A stretch of 64,000 nt of DNA from Saprospiraceae bacterium (GTDB lineage Bacteria; Bacteroidota; Bacteroidia; Chitinophagales; Saprospiraceae). The stretch covers positions 124,001 to 188,000 of the forward strand of contig JADKGF010000013.1 in assembly GCA_016717105.1 (NCBI GenBank), in the 5' to 3' direction. Shown in pieces: positions 52,434 through 62,258 of this stretch (position 1 is the first letter of the stretch; the number at the start of each line of letters is the position of its first letter). Made by a program: the position numbers and the translations under genes. The notes beneath the pieces were generated by a model, which saw only the letters and a program-made list of their open reading frames with translations, was not told the origin of the DNA and did no database searches.

Positions 52434-53792
52434 ATGAAATCACTCCAATGGTTATTTTTGACATTTTTGATCATATTTAATGCCAAAGCACAGGATTGCA
52501 CATCCTACAAATTTGTAGATTCTGAGAATGTATTAAAATACAAAACTTCTTATGATGGTAATACTTTTGGATCAGCAAAAATTAAATTTTCTAAAGATAG
52601 TTTTTTATTAAAAGAAAGGTATTACAAAAAGTTGATTCTTTTGGATTTTGAGCTATATGACATATCTCAAGAATATTATTTTCGGGAAGACAAAGGACAA
52701 GTATATATGTTTCTTAATGACACTGAGACATTAATATTTGACTTCTGCCTTGATGTAGGTGACAGTTATGACAGTGAATGGAAAGTTATCAACAAAAGTG
52801 ATATATCAACGGATCTAAATGCAACTACGAGATCCCAAATCATTCTACAAAATAATTCTGGTCAAATCCAAAAATGGATCGAAGGTATTGGTGGAAATAA
52901 ATTAAAACTTTCATCGCTTAATTTGTTTCTGTGTGAATTCTACACCAAAGATTTTGACCAAATTTATTATGAATCACTCAGCGATTGCGCATCGCCAGTT
53001 CATACAAGCTATGTTAGTCATGAAAATAAGTGGCATTTCACAGTACCGCAATGGATAGATCCAGGGTTTGATTACTGGAATTCATTCTCAAGTGACAGTT
53101 TTCTGATAGGAAATAAATATTATAGAAAGAGTATTAGTAAAGTAGTTGGTAAAACAGAATGGGAAGAATCCAATCGTTATTTTCGCGAACATTTTGGCCG
53201 CATATTTTTCACGTATATAGATGGAGATGAACGTTTATCATATAATTTTTCTTCAGAAGTGGGAGATACTTTATTCCCCAAATATGATAAAAATGCTGCT
53301 TTTGTTGTAACAAATGTTGAAAATATCACAACCTTAGACGGTATATCGAGACGAAAATTGACACTTAATGCTGAATGTGGTTCTAGAAAAATTTCAAAAA
53401 CATGGATAGAAGGCATTGGTGAAACTAAAATGTCTTTAGGACTAGAATTGGGCTGTGGTTTTATTGATCCTGAATCTCAACTCAATTGTTTCATCACCAA
53501 CAATAAAATTGTCTATTCCAATGGTTTCTGCTACACTTCTGTTCAAGATGTTAATCGTCAATCAAGTATTTCATTGCTTCCTAATCCTGTTATCGATCAA
53601 TTGCAAATAATGGGAAATACAGCGTCAATAGCATCTTTACAAATATCAGATCTTTCAGGGCGAATTCTAAAAAATAAAGTACTACAAGATGGTAATACTA
53701 TAAATGTAGAATCAATTTCTTCGGGTATTTATATTTGTAAAGTTCTATTTTTGGATGGACAAGTTCAAGTATTAAAATTTATAAAAATTTAG
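52434..53792 (+). CDS. Secreted T9SS protein with an internal duplication
   Basis: 452 residues. Signal peptide MKSLQWLFLTFLIIFNAKA. Residues about 20-180 and 195-370 are diverged copies: both contain YYRK or YYKK, a REDKG or REHFG strand, an F-VGDS or VGDT turn, and a WIEGIG motif (QKWIEGIGGNKLKL and KTWIEGIGETKMSL) followed by a conserved Cys. A sorting domain follows (LLPNPVIDQLQIMGN, SSGIYICKVLFLDG). The WIEGIG motif recurs in uncharacterised T9SS-exported Bacteroidota proteins. Function unknown. Confidence 0.75.
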   Translation: MKSLQWLFLTFLIIFNAKAQDCTSYKFVDSENVLKYKTSYDGNTFGSAKIKFSKDSFLLKERYYKKLILLDFELYDISQEYYFREDKGQVYMFLNDTETLIFDFCLDVGDSYDSEWKVINKSDISTDLNATTRSQIILQNNSGQIQKWIEGIGGNKLKLSSLNLFLCEFYTKDFDQIYYESLSDCASPVHTSYVSHENKWHFTVPQWIDPGFDYWNSFSSDSFLIGNKYYRKSISKVVGKTEWEESNRYFREHFGRIFFTYIDGDERLSYNFSSEVGDTLFPKYDKNAAFVVTNVENITTLDGISRRKLTLNAECGSRKISKTWIEGIGETKMSLGLELGCGFIDPESQLNCFITNNKIVYSNGFCYTSVQDVNRQSSISLLPNPVIDQLQIMGNTASIASLQISDLSGRILKNKVLQDGNTINVESISSGIYICKVLFLDGQVQVLKFIKI

Positions 53793-53992
53793 ATCCATTC
53801 AAGGCCTACTACCATCACATTTCACGACAATCTTATGAGTCTTGAACTTGTTGTAATGATGCCAGATATCATCTTTTTCAGCTTTGGGCAATTGGGTATA
53901 TGGAATTTTAACTGCATTTAGCAATCAGTCCGTTGCCTTTTTATGACATTCTTTTGACAAGGTATGTACCTATAGTCTGGTACCTATTCGGT

Positions 53993-54000
53993 TACCTTTG
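53993..54000 (+). promoter_or_regulatory. -7 element TACCTTTG before hmuY-like gene
   Basis: Exact TAnnTTTG, 33 bases before ATG 54034. No obvious Fur box palindrome was noticed. Confidence 0.6.
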
Positions 54001-54033
54001 CGGCATCATATTTATAAATTTAAAAAATAGATT

Positions 54034-55311
54034 ATGCGGTTTTATTTTACATTTTCAATAGTTTTAGGTTTTTATTTGCTTGGGCAATCACAGGATTATC
54101 AAGTGATAAGCTGTGGTGCTGGCTATAACAAACAAAGCTATATCAAGCTATTTGAAGGTAGTCAAAAACAAGTGGCCAATGATGCTTGGGATCTTGCTTT
54201 TACAGCTTTTGGATATCAAGATGCAGGTATTTTTATAAATGAATCTTCTGGAAGCTCGATGGGGCAAAATCTACCTCAAACAGAATTGTATGATGCCAAA
54301 GTAAGTGATTTTAATGCTACAATTATCCTTGACTCTATACAAGCAAATAAATATTTGAATAGTGAAGCATCTTGGAGTTATGGTGCATTTAATGAAGCGC
54401 GTGTTGCAGCCAATCCATTTGATTTTGGTTGGGGAAAATATGTGCCTGCAGCACAACGTGTTGAAGGTGATCGAGTTTATGTATTAAAACTTAGAAATGG
54501 CAATTACAAAAAAATTAAAATTGAATCTTTGATTGGTACCACTTACACTTTCAAATATTCCAATCTGGATGGTACGGATGTTGTCACAAAAACCATTAAT
54601 AAAGCGCCAGTTAACGCTAATAAACTAGTATATTTCAGCTTTACGACAAATGATGTTGTGGATATAATACCTGTTGGTGGCTATGATTTATTTTATGGAA
54701 GATATATTTCGTTAGCAAGAGACCCTAATGGCACTGTAGAGCAACAATACAATGTGACTGGAATACTTTCAGGTCCTGGTGTTCAGGTTGCCGCAGCAAA
54801 AGGGATAGATCCTAATACAGTTTCACTTCAGGATTATGCAGACAAATTTTCTTCAAAAACTGATGTCATCGGTTATGACTGGAAAACCCTTGTAGGTACA
54901 TCATGGGCCCTTGCAGCAGATCAGGCATTTTTTGTAAAAACATCTGACAAACGTGTTTGGAAAATCGTCATCATAGATTTTGAAGGATCAGCAACTGGTA
55001 ATGCCGCCTTCATAAAAACAGACCTTGGCATCTCATCAAATAAAGAACTATTGGATGTAGAAACATCAATTTCTCCAAATCCTGCGGATGATCAGATTTT
55101 TGTATCTCTGGATACCAAAGATATTTTGGCAAAAGATCTGAAAGTAGATGTGATCGATCATACAGGAAAACACATTTATAGCAATAATATGGAAGGTATT
55201 TCTGGTTTTAATGTATTGACTATCAATACTTCAGACTGGAATAAAGGCTTATATTTGGTAAAAATAAGCAATGGAAAACTGTCAACTACCCAAAAAGTAA
55301 TCAAGTTATAA
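54034..55311 (+). CDS. HmuY-like haem-binding protein with T9SS sorting tail
   Basis: 425 residues. Signal peptide MRFYFTFSIVLGFYLLGQSQ without a lipobox Cys. HmuY-like body: NDAWDLAFTAFGYQDAGIFI, RVYVLKLRNGNYKKIKIESL, TYTFKYSNLDGTD and VGTSWALAADQAFFVKTSDK. A second HmuY-type strand set follows, then a Por sorting domain (ISPNPADDQIFVSL, NKGLYLVKISNGKL). HmuY of Porphyromonas is a lipoprotein haemophore; here the T9SS tail suggests export by another route. The TonB receptor gene starts 7 bases later, as in hmuYR. Confidence 0.78.
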   Translation: MRFYFTFSIVLGFYLLGQSQDYQVISCGAGYNKQSYIKLFEGSQKQVANDAWDLAFTAFGYQDAGIFINESSGSSMGQNLPQTELYDAKVSDFNATIILDSIQANKYLNSEASWSYGAFNEARVAANPFDFGWGKYVPAAQRVEGDRVYVLKLRNGNYKKIKIESLIGTTYTFKYSNLDGTDVVTKTINKAPVNANKLVYFSFTTNDVVDIIPVGGYDLFYGRYISLARDPNGTVEQQYNVTGILSGPGVQVAAAKGIDPNTVSLQDYADKFSSKTDVIGYDWKTLVGTSWALAADQAFFVKTSDKRVWKIVIIDFEGSATGNAAFIKTDLGISSNKELLDVETSISPNPADDQIFVSLDTKDILAKDLKVDVIDHTGKHIYSNNMEGISGFNVLTINTSDWNKGLYLVKISNGKLSTTQKVIKL

Positions 55312-55318
55312 TAGGCAA

Positions 55319-57337
55319 ATGCGGGTAGTTATTAGTATTGTATTTCTGGCTTTTTTATCGGATTTGGTTGCCCAATATGGTGTGACTGATTCATTAAAAA
55401 TGAGCAAAGAGTTGGATCAAATAGTAATAACTGCCCAATTTACACCTACAGATACAAGACAGACTGTCAACTCGGTCAGAGTTTTGAACCGCAAAACAAT
55501 CGAACAGAAGTCGGCCATCAATCTTCAAGAATTACTACAGACAGAAACCAATATCCGTATTTCTCAGGATGCTATCTTAGGAAGTACCATAAGTATTAAC
55601 GGATTGAAAGGCGAAAACCTAAAAATCCTAATAGATGGCGTGCCAATAGTAGGCAGATTAAATGGCAATATCGATGCTGGACAAATCCCACTTAACACCA
55701 TTCAAAAGATTGAAATCATCGAAGGTGCGCAGTCACTCATTTACGGATCGGAAGCATCTGGTGGCGTCATCAATATCATCACCCGAAAAAGTCAACTAGC
55801 AGCTCTAGAAACCGAATTGAATACCCAATATGAAAATAATGGGTTCAGAAGTCTTGCAGCCAGAGTCGGTATCTCAAAGAAAAAATGGCTTTTCCAACTC
55901 AATGGAAATGTGACGCAATTTGTCCCAGTGACAGATACCGCTACTGGACGAGATCAGTTATGGAATCCCAAAAAACAAAAATCGGTAAGAGGCTTGTTTA
56001 GATTTATGCCATCTGAAAGGTCAGATTTTCGTATATCGGCAAATCTTCTAACAGAAAGCGTCGATAATCTGGGCGAAAAAAAGCGAATCGTTTTTAAGCC
56101 GTATGCCTTTGATGACTATTATTTTACAGATCGATTTGATGTCAATCTTTTTGGTGAGCATTGGACAAAGTCAAAAAACCTGATCCAAGCTACTTTGGGT
56201 TGGAATACATTTAGTAGAATCAAAAATTCGTATAGGTATGATTTTGACACTGCTTTCAATGAACTATTGGATGGCATGCAGGATACGACCACTGCATCAG
56301 GTATCATTACAAGATTAACTTATGCATCTGAAAAACAAGGCAAAAAATGGAACTATCTTCTTGGTTTGGAAAATTATTATGAACGGGCATCAGGTACAAG
56401 ATTGCTGGATACGACGAGTGTAACACCTGGGCAGGCATACACTAATGATTTAGGTGTTTTCGGAAGTACAAAAATAATGATACTTGAAGGATTCACGCTT
56501 CAGACAGGCGCTAGATATACACATAATCTGCGATATGGCTCAGCTTTTACACCATCGACTTGGGTACTTTGGCAGCCCAAACTTCCATTTAAGATAAAGT
56601 CTTCTTGGGCGTATGGATTCAGGTCTCCAGCGATCAAAGAGTTGTTTTTTAGCTTCGTAGATGTCAATCATTTTGTAAAAGGCAATCCAAACCTTAAGCC
56701 AGAAAAGTCACTCAATCTTCGTACAGAAATTGTCATCAATACCATAAATTCTGGCAAAGCAACATTAAATTTGACGGCTGCTGGTTTCTATAATGTCGTA
56801 AGCAACAGAATCATTCTCACAGCATTAGGCCCTGTGCATTACGAATATAGGAATGTGGACAATTGGAAATCCAAAGGTGCTTCATTTAGAGCTAACTTAA
56901 ATTATGGTGAATGGCTAAGTTTTCAATCTGAAGTCATTACTACCGGATTTCACAATCCAAATGATGGCGTACAAGCAGAAAAAGATGCATTTTTAGTATC
57001 ATCAGATTGGTCAAATGACCTGAGTATTTCGATACCTGGCTCCAGAGTAAATTGGAATGTTTGGCATAAATTTACAGGCAAGACACCTTTTTTTTATAAT
57101 CAGGATGGCACTACACAACAAGGATATACAAATAGTTGGCATATGCTCAATACTGGTTTCACCGTTCACTTTTTTGATAAGAAATTGAGATTTAATACAG
57201 GTGTAAAAAATATCTTTAATGTCAAGCAGCTTCAAGCGAATAATAATAACGGCATCCACATCGAAGCGAGCAATCAACAAAACCTACATTGGGGAAGAAA
57301 TTTCTACGTTGGTATCACTTGGCAATGGCATAATTAA
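55319..57337 (+). CDS. TonB-dependent receptor, HmuR-like
   Basis: 672 residues. Signal peptide, plug domain (LDQIVITAQFTPTDTRQ as TonB-box region, NGLKGENLKILIDGVPIVG, IEGAQSLIYGSEASGGVINI) and a 22-strand barrel ending HWGRNFYVGITWQW. FRSPAIKELFFSF and NPNLKPEKS correspond to the FRAP/NPNL region typical of haem receptors. Coupled to the HmuY-like gene, it probably imports haem or a related iron compound with energy from TonB. Confidence 0.88.
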   Translation: MRVVISIVFLAFLSDLVAQYGVTDSLKMSKELDQIVITAQFTPTDTRQTVNSVRVLNRKTIEQKSAINLQELLQTETNIRISQDAILGSTISINGLKGENLKILIDGVPIVGRLNGNIDAGQIPLNTIQKIEIIEGAQSLIYGSEASGGVINIITRKSQLAALETELNTQYENNGFRSLAARVGISKKKWLFQLNGNVTQFVPVTDTATGRDQLWNPKKQKSVRGLFRFMPSERSDFRISANLLTESVDNLGEKKRIVFKPYAFDDYYFTDRFDVNLFGEHWTKSKNLIQATLGWNTFSRIKNSYRYDFDTAFNELLDGMQDTTTASGIITRLTYASEKQGKKWNYLLGLENYYERASGTRLLDTTSVTPGQAYTNDLGVFGSTKIMILEGFTLQTGARYTHNLRYGSAFTPSTWVLWQPKLPFKIKSSWAYGFRSPAIKELFFSFVDVNHFVKGNPNLKPEKSLNLRTEIVINTINSGKATLNLTAAGFYNVVSNRIILTALGPVHYEYRNVDNWKSKGASFRANLNYGEWLSFQSEVITTGFHNPNDGVQAEKDAFLVSSDWSNDLSISIPGSRVNWNVWHKFTGKTPFFYNQDGTTQQGYTNSWHMLNTGFTVHFFDKKLRFNTGVKNIFNVKQLQANNNNGIHIEASNQQNLHWGRNFYVGITWQWHN

Positions 57338-57353
57338 TCCATTAAATTTTTGA

Positions 57354-57683
57354 TTAAGCAGAGACAGGAGCCAGCGCTACTTTAAGTCCATCTACTTCTT
57401 CTGTAATCTTAATCTGACAACCTAATCTAGAGTTTGGTTTAACAAAAAAAGCTTGATCGAGCATGTTTTCTTCATCTTCAGACAATTCAGACAACTCATG
57501 ATCACTCAGTACATACATATGACACGAAGCGCAAAGTGCCATGCCACCACAAGTACCTTCGACTGGTAAATCGTATGACTTGCAAACTTCCATCATATTC
57601 ATAGCCATATCGGTAGGCGCCATTAATTCATGTTCCATGCCATCTCTGTCAGTCACTGTAACGGTTATCATATTATCAGCCAT
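57354..57683 (-). CDS. 2Fe-2S ferredoxin (adrenodoxin type)
   Basis: 109 residues from ATG 57683. Cluster ligands: CGGMALCASC (C-x5-C-x2-C) and a final Cys in RLGCQIKI. The acidic helix SDHELSELSEDEENMLD is typical of Isc-type or adrenodoxin-like ferredoxins. It may serve Fe-S assembly or a reductase. The in-frame extension to 57734 is rejected because the -7 box (TAATTTTG) is at 57713-57720. Confidence 0.9.
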   Translation of the reverse strand: MADNMITVTVTDRDGMEHELMAPTDMAMNMMEVCKSYDLPVEGTCGGMALCASCHMYVLSDHELSELSEDEENMLDQAFFVKPNSRLGCQIKITEEVDGLKVALAPVSA

Positions 57684-57712
57684 AAAATTGATTGATCTTG
57701 TATTTGATGTTG

Positions 57713-57720
57713 CAAAATTA
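57713..57720 (-). promoter_or_regulatory. -7 element TAATTTTG
   Basis: Minus-strand TAnnTTTG match 29 bases before the ferredoxin ATG at 57683. Confidence 0.55.
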
Positions 57721-57858
57721 AGAATATGTAACAATCCAAAGGTGATAAAGGTTACTTAACACTTATGATGAATAAAGATCTGGCTATTTTGATAATTAAA
57801 GTGGAAGTATAGTTTTTTATTCATAATTCCTCAGAAACCTATTCTACCTAAAAATGCG

Positions 57859-57890
57859 AAGAGCCCAGGTAACTATATACAAGGGCTCTT
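57859..57890 (-). terminator. Hairpin terminator
   Basis: AAGAGCCC / GGGCTCTT stem with a T run (CGCATTTTT) on the minus strand. It lies about 140 bases downstream of an isolated promoter at 58035 with no good gene between. Confidence 0.7.
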
Positions 57891-58029
57891 TCGACTAAGG
57901 TCTCAAAATAAGAAAACTACATCTTTTGGTATAAATACCTTTATTTTTTTGTACAGAAAATCTGTATCTATTTCTTGTAAATCAAAAACCAAAGCCAAAC
58001 TACCATTGTAAGAATCTACTGTCTTTGGA
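57859..58029 (-). ncRNA. Candidate small RNA of about 170 nt
   Basis: On the minus strand an intact promoter (TTG, 19 bases, TATATTTG at 58035-58042) is followed after about 170 bases by a hairpin terminator (57859-57890). Between them no convincing open frame begins after the expected start. Local hairpins are visible: CCAAAG with CTTTGG, TACAG-loop-CTGTA and GGTA-TTTA-TACC. The reading frame 57903-58091 starts upstream of the promoter and looks accidental. No match to 6S, tmRNA, SRP or a known riboswitch was recognised. Confidence 0.4.
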
Positions 58030-58034
58030 TAGTG

Positions 58035-58066
58035 CAAATATACAACCATTATTCTAATCTGCAACC
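58035..58066 (-). promoter_or_regulatory. Promoter of the candidate small RNA
   Basis: -7 TATATTTG (58035-58042) and an upstream TTG about 19 bases away on the minus strand, in a gene-free interval. Confidence 0.45.
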
Positions 58067-58308
58067 GTAACATTAACGCTATATGGACCATATTAGTTTA
58101 TAAATATATGATTTTTTTTCATACAAATTTTAAATATATGTTATTCAAATGCAAACAGATTAAATATAATCATAATGTTATGTATAATTTTTTTATATTT
58201 TTGAAAAAATTTCAAAAAATATTTTTCGATCTTAAGTTTATACTAATATTTAGTTTTTATTTAACTTTTTGAAGGCTCTAGATTCAACCAACAAAAGATT
58301 GAATTATC

Positions 58309-58316
58309 TACCTTTG
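58309..58316 (+). promoter_or_regulatory. -7 element TACCTTTG
   Basis: Exact TAnnTTTG upstream of the lipoprotein pair. The 200 bases before it are extremely AT-rich and otherwise empty. Confidence 0.6.
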
Positions 58317-58354
58317 ATTGTCTTTATTTTTACATGAATTTAATGATTGGTAAT

Positions 58355-59497
58355 ATGAAATTACGATATCTATGTTTCTGGTGTGTTGTATATGTTTTGA
58401 GTTCATGTCATACCCAAGAAGAATACCTGAAGGATTCAACACTTTGGGTAGGAGGCAATAGAATTATGGACAGAACATTGCCGTTTCCTTATTTGCTTGA
58501 GGTATCCGAAGATAAATGTATGCTAAGAGACCATGCTGGTGAGTTAATAGACCAATGCAAAATCACAAAAAATATTTCTAAAGGTGACACATTAACAATG
58601 AAGAATCATCAATTTGAAGTCTTGTTTAATGACCAAAGTAGAATTAATATTTTTCAATTAAACGACACATTAAATTATCCAATAATAAAAGGACGAATCG
58701 ACAAAAAATACAGAGCGAAGCTCATCCCAACATTTACAACTAAACGGATTGAAAAACATGAAGCACTCCAATTTCTGACCAGCAATAGTTTTGTGGCTCG
58801 AGATTCTGCCGAAAATCCCAACGATCATCTTGTGGTGAAAAGATACTTAACTTTTACAAAAGACAGTTTGATGACGTTAAGGACATATGCCTATCAAGAC
58901 AAAGTGATTTACTCGGAGCACCAAGCCCAACCCTTGACATTATATAATCTTGGCGATAAATTATTTATGTCCTGCAATTCTGGATCTCAAAATCCACAGC
59001 CAATTATGCAGGTTTTGAAGGTGACCAAAAATGCACTTACTATCAGATATTTTGATGGAGATGAGGATATTATCAGAACTTTTGAAAAATCCTCAAAACC
59101 AGAAACAAAATCCGCTTCATACACCAATTGTTATGATGGCCATGTAGGAGAATATTATCACAATACAACAGATGTAACCTACCGAAAAGGCAATGAATAT
59201 TTGATCAATAAGATAAGCAAAGGAGCTCCTATGGACGAAGGCGATGGCTATATTATTGTACAATTTAATGTCAATTGCCAATCAAAAGCAGGAAGACCGG
59301 GATTGATCATGATGGATAAATCATATCAAAAACGCCAATTTTCTTTGTCTTTAGTCAGCCACATTTTGAAGGAAGTAATGGCATTAACTGATTGGCCTGA
59401 TACCGTTTCAGATTATAAAAATTTTTATTATGAAGATGCCCACTGCTTTTTGATGTTCAAGATTGAAAATGGTAAAATTGTTGACTTATGTCCATAA
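58355..59497 (+). CDS. Hypothetical lipoprotein
   Basis: 380 residues from ATG 58355, which gives a compact lipoprotein signal (CVVYVLSSCHTQ). The mature protein has a strand-rich N-terminus (LPFPYLLEVSEDKCMLRDH) and no recognised domain. The C-terminal GRPGLIMMDKSYQKRQF and AHCFLMFKIENGKIVDLCP resemble nothing I can name. It overlaps the next gene by 10 bases (ATG 59488 inside its end), so the two are translationally coupled and probably function together. Confidence 0.6.
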   Translation: MKLRYLCFWCVVYVLSSCHTQEEYLKDSTLWVGGNRIMDRTLPFPYLLEVSEDKCMLRDHAGELIDQCKITKNISKGDTLTMKNHQFEVLFNDQSRINIFQLNDTLNYPIIKGRIDKKYRAKLIPTFTTKRIEKHEALQFLTSNSFVARDSAENPNDHLVVKRYLTFTKDSLMTLRTYAYQDKVIYSEHQAQPLTLYNLGDKLFMSCNSGSQNPQPIMQVLKVTKNALTIRYFDGDEDIIRTFEKSSKPETKSASYTNCYDGHVGEYYHNTTDVTYRKGNEYLINKISKGAPMDEGDGYIIVQFNVNCQSKAGRPGLIMMDKSYQKRQFSLSLVSHILKEVMALTDWPDTVSDYKNFYYEDAHCFLMFKIENGKIVDLCP

Positions 59498-60352
59498 AAA
59501 AGATATCTTTCGTAATTGGTTTCTTGGTATTTTATTTTGCTTGCAAAACACCTGAAAAACCAAAATCCAAACCAATTATATCCTATTCAAAGCCTGAAAA
59601 GGATTTCATTGTCAAAGCTGTACGATTCCTATGCAAATTACATGGCGCAACCTACTAAGATTCATAGGCTTATGAAGGATACAGCCATATTATATGATCC
59701 TGATAATACTGAGCTTAGGATGGAATTGTCCTATTCTTATAAAAAAAGGGGCGAACACATAGAAGCCATGCGCATTCTCAATGATGCAGTTGCTCGTGAT
59801 GTTCAAAAAGGCTCTATAGACGGGCTGGAATATCGAGCTTGGAGTCTTCTGTATTTTTATAGAGATTACGAAGGCACCATTGCAGATATCGACCAAGTCA
59901 CTAGTATGACTAAGCGGTCTTACAATGTTTGCTGGGGCGAGCCATGTGGACTTTTGAAAGGTCAGGCGCTTTACAAATTGGGTAAAATACAAGAAGCGCT
60001 AGCTGTTTTCGATACGGTGCTCCGCGAGGAAGTGCGCATTGGTTTCAAAGCAGAAGACAATTTTTTAGTTCACTTTTATAAAGGAAGATGCTACCATACA
60101 TTGAAGCAATATGACCAAGCCATACAATCATATCAAATGGTATTGAACAAAGATGAAAATTATACTGAGGCACTATATCAAATGGGTTTGGTAAAGATGG
60201 CCCAAAGTGATTTTACTTCAGCAAAACAATACTTAGAAAAGGCTTTGTACTGGATAAAAAAAGGTAAAAAAATGGGTGAACCTTATTTTGAACGATTTGA
60301 TGAGGTCTTCGAATGGCAAATATTGGAAGCCTTAGACAAGCTAAAACAGTAG
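59488..60352 (+). CDS. TPR lipoprotein (one frameshift)
   Basis: About 288 residues. The start MSIKKISFVIGFLVFYFACK is a lipoprotein signal in one frame. The body (LSKLYDSYANYMAQPTKI, LSYSYKKRGEHIEAMRILNDAV, AWSLLYFYRDYEGTIADI, KGRCYHTLKQYDQAIQSYQM, YQMGLVKMAQSDFTSAKQYL) is a series of tetratricopeptide repeats in the next frame. A one-base shift near 59608 joins them. It is coupled to the preceding lipoprotein and is probably a scaffold on the inner face of the outer membrane. Confidence 0.7.
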
Positions 60353-60430
60353 GATAAAAAACAGAAACTAAATATTACAAACAATTGAAATACAATAGAA
60401 TGTGAAATTTAGTTTCTGTAAAAATATATA

Positions 60431-60778
60431 CCTATAAGCCGGATTCTGTAACATACATTGCTGCATGCCCTCTATCATTTATCTAAGCTGCCTACCCTCC
60501 ACATAAGCCGTTAAGCTAAAAAACCGAGTCAGTTTTTCTTACAAGAAGATACGGATGTACATGGCATTTCAACCCACAAGGTTTGTCCTGATCACACATT
60601 GCTGCAAGACCACGAGAGCTCTTACCTCTCATTTTCACCCTTACCCGAAGGCGGTTATTTTCTGTGACACTATGCTGTACTCCTCTTTTGGAGAAATCCC
60701 ATCCGTTAGATGGTGTGGTACTCTACGTTGTCCGGACTTTCCTCTTCCGGCATTCCGAAAGCGATAGAGCGGTATATA
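60431..60778 (-). ncRNA. rnpB: RNase P RNA (bacterial type A)
   Basis: Catalytic RNA that matures tRNA 5' ends. On the minus strand the 5' part contains the universal GAGGAAAGTCCGGAC (P4/CR I region) and the 3' end has ACAGAATCCGGCTTAT, which pairs back as P4 and ends in the conserved GGCTTAT. The length of about 350 bases fits Bacteroidota. A -7 element TACCTTTG lies just upstream (60784-60791). The open frame at 60555-60767 on the other strand is a shadow of this RNA. End points are approximate to within a few bases. Confidence 0.92.
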
Positions 60779-60783
60779 TGCGT

Positions 60784-60791
60784 CAAAGGTA
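60784..60791 (-). promoter_or_regulatory. -7 element TACCTTTG of rnpB
   Basis: Exact TAnnTTTG about 6 bases before the expected RNA 5' end. It supports the general use of this element in the window. Confidence 0.7.
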
Positions 60792-60898
60792 TAAAATTTA
60801 AAGTATATGGGTGAAATTATGATTTTTTTGATTGTTTAGTATTATTGTAATGAATACTCTGCAAAGCCTTTTTTTAAATGGGTTTTTATTGTTGTTTA

Positions 60899-62258
60899 TT
60901 AATGACTACGTCCATGACATTTCTGAAACAATCGGTTCAAAAGGCTATATTCCTTAGTTTGTATGGTGACGTTTGCAGTGAGATTTTGATTTTGGGGAAT
61001 TTCTTTTTTTATAGGAGTGGTCACAAAAGGCATTGGCAGTTCTAATCCGACCAAATAACTATCTTCATTAGGAATAGTGGAGAAATTAGCGACTTTTGCT
61101 TGTATGACACCATACTGTGTAGATGGATAACTTTCTAACTCTAAAATGACGCTTTGTCCAACTTGCAGTGTACCCGCAGCTTTAAGTGGAAGTTTGCCTT
61201 GTGCAATATAACTATTTCCAGTATTTTGTGGGATGCAAGTCAATATTATATCACCAGCTTTGACAAACTGATTTTTTGCTAAGTATTTTGAATAAGATAC
61301 ATTTGCATCAAAAGGCGCTTTCAAAATGTGTAACTCTTCCCATTCCTTGATTTCATTAATGATTTTTTCTTTCATCTGATGTATGCTAAATATTCTGGTT
61401 GATACACCAGTAGAACGATCCGCGGTAAGTTCAGCTATTTGACTTCTCAATTGTTCAATGCGTACTTCGTTGTTTAGTTTTTGAGAACGAAAAGCCTCAA
61501 GGTTTCTCTTTTCATTGAGAATCTTTGATTCAGCTTTTTCTTTTTCTAAATCTGCAATTACACCTTGCTCTCTCAGTATGGTGTGTCTGCCAAAATCTTT
61601 TTCTGTCAATGCACATCTTTTTCAAAAAAGTTTTCTTGCTTTGTCAATGACTGATTCAATCTTTTGATTTGTTCTATTTCATTGCTCAAAGCTTTTATTT
61701 TTTACAAATACGGCACTTTGTCTCAAAAACAGCTGAAACTCTTCAAATTGTTGAACCAAAGATGTATATGAAGTACTCATGGCGCCAAGATTCAAACCCT
61801 TGGAAATGGCTGAATGCAGATAATCAGGTGTATGTATTCCGATGGATTCAAGACTATCGAAAAATGAGTTAAGCTCTTTTAGGTCTCGGTCATCCACTGC
61901 AGATCGAAATTTTACTAAAACATCACCACGTTTTGCAGGTGATTTGTCTTTTATATAAATAGAATCAATCTCAGCATTCAGTTTACATACGATTTCTACA
62001 GGTGGATTTTCGGTAAACAGTTTTGCAGGCATAACCAATTTGTCGGGATATTTTACAAATGCAGCTATACCTAGGCAAACTCCAAGAAAAATGAAGGCAG
62101 CTGTAATGCCCCAATTGACCAACCAACCTGGCGGCTTACCAAAAATATTTTGGATGGCAAATATTTCTTCTTTTTTGGGTATCGGGGTGTATTGGGCATA
62201 AGATAATTTTTCCTTAACTGAACACGGGTCTAGTTGTACTTTTCTATTTTAACTTCAT
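60899..62258 (-). CDS. HlyD-family membrane-fusion adaptor (several frameshifts)
   Basis: About 450 residues when corrected. From the N-terminus: a cytosolic start (LDPCSVKEKLSYAQYTPIP), a membrane helix (GITAAFIFLGVCLGIAAFV), a beta-barrel start (ENPPVEIVCKLNAEIDSIYI), coiled-coil hairpin (LSNEIEQIKRLNQSLTKQEN, DLEKEKAESKILNEKRNLEA), then the lipoyl/barrel return (ELHILKAPFDANVSYSKYL, GDIILTCIP). Shifts occur near 62245, 61695 and 61612. It is the periplasmic adaptor of a type I exporter with the upstream ABC transporter. The ATG at 62258 lies within the end of the protease gene. Confidence 0.8.

Noticed and set aside
57903..58091. 62-codon open frame on the minus strand; also the phrase YSVNVTVAD-stop-NNGC resembling a SprB-type repeat in another frame
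   Set aside because: Its first third lies upstream of the -7 box at 58035, it has no recognisable domain, and the SprB-like phrase is too short and interrupted to call.
60555..60767. Open frame of 70 codons on the plus strand
   Set aside because: It lies entirely antisense inside the RNase P RNA gene.
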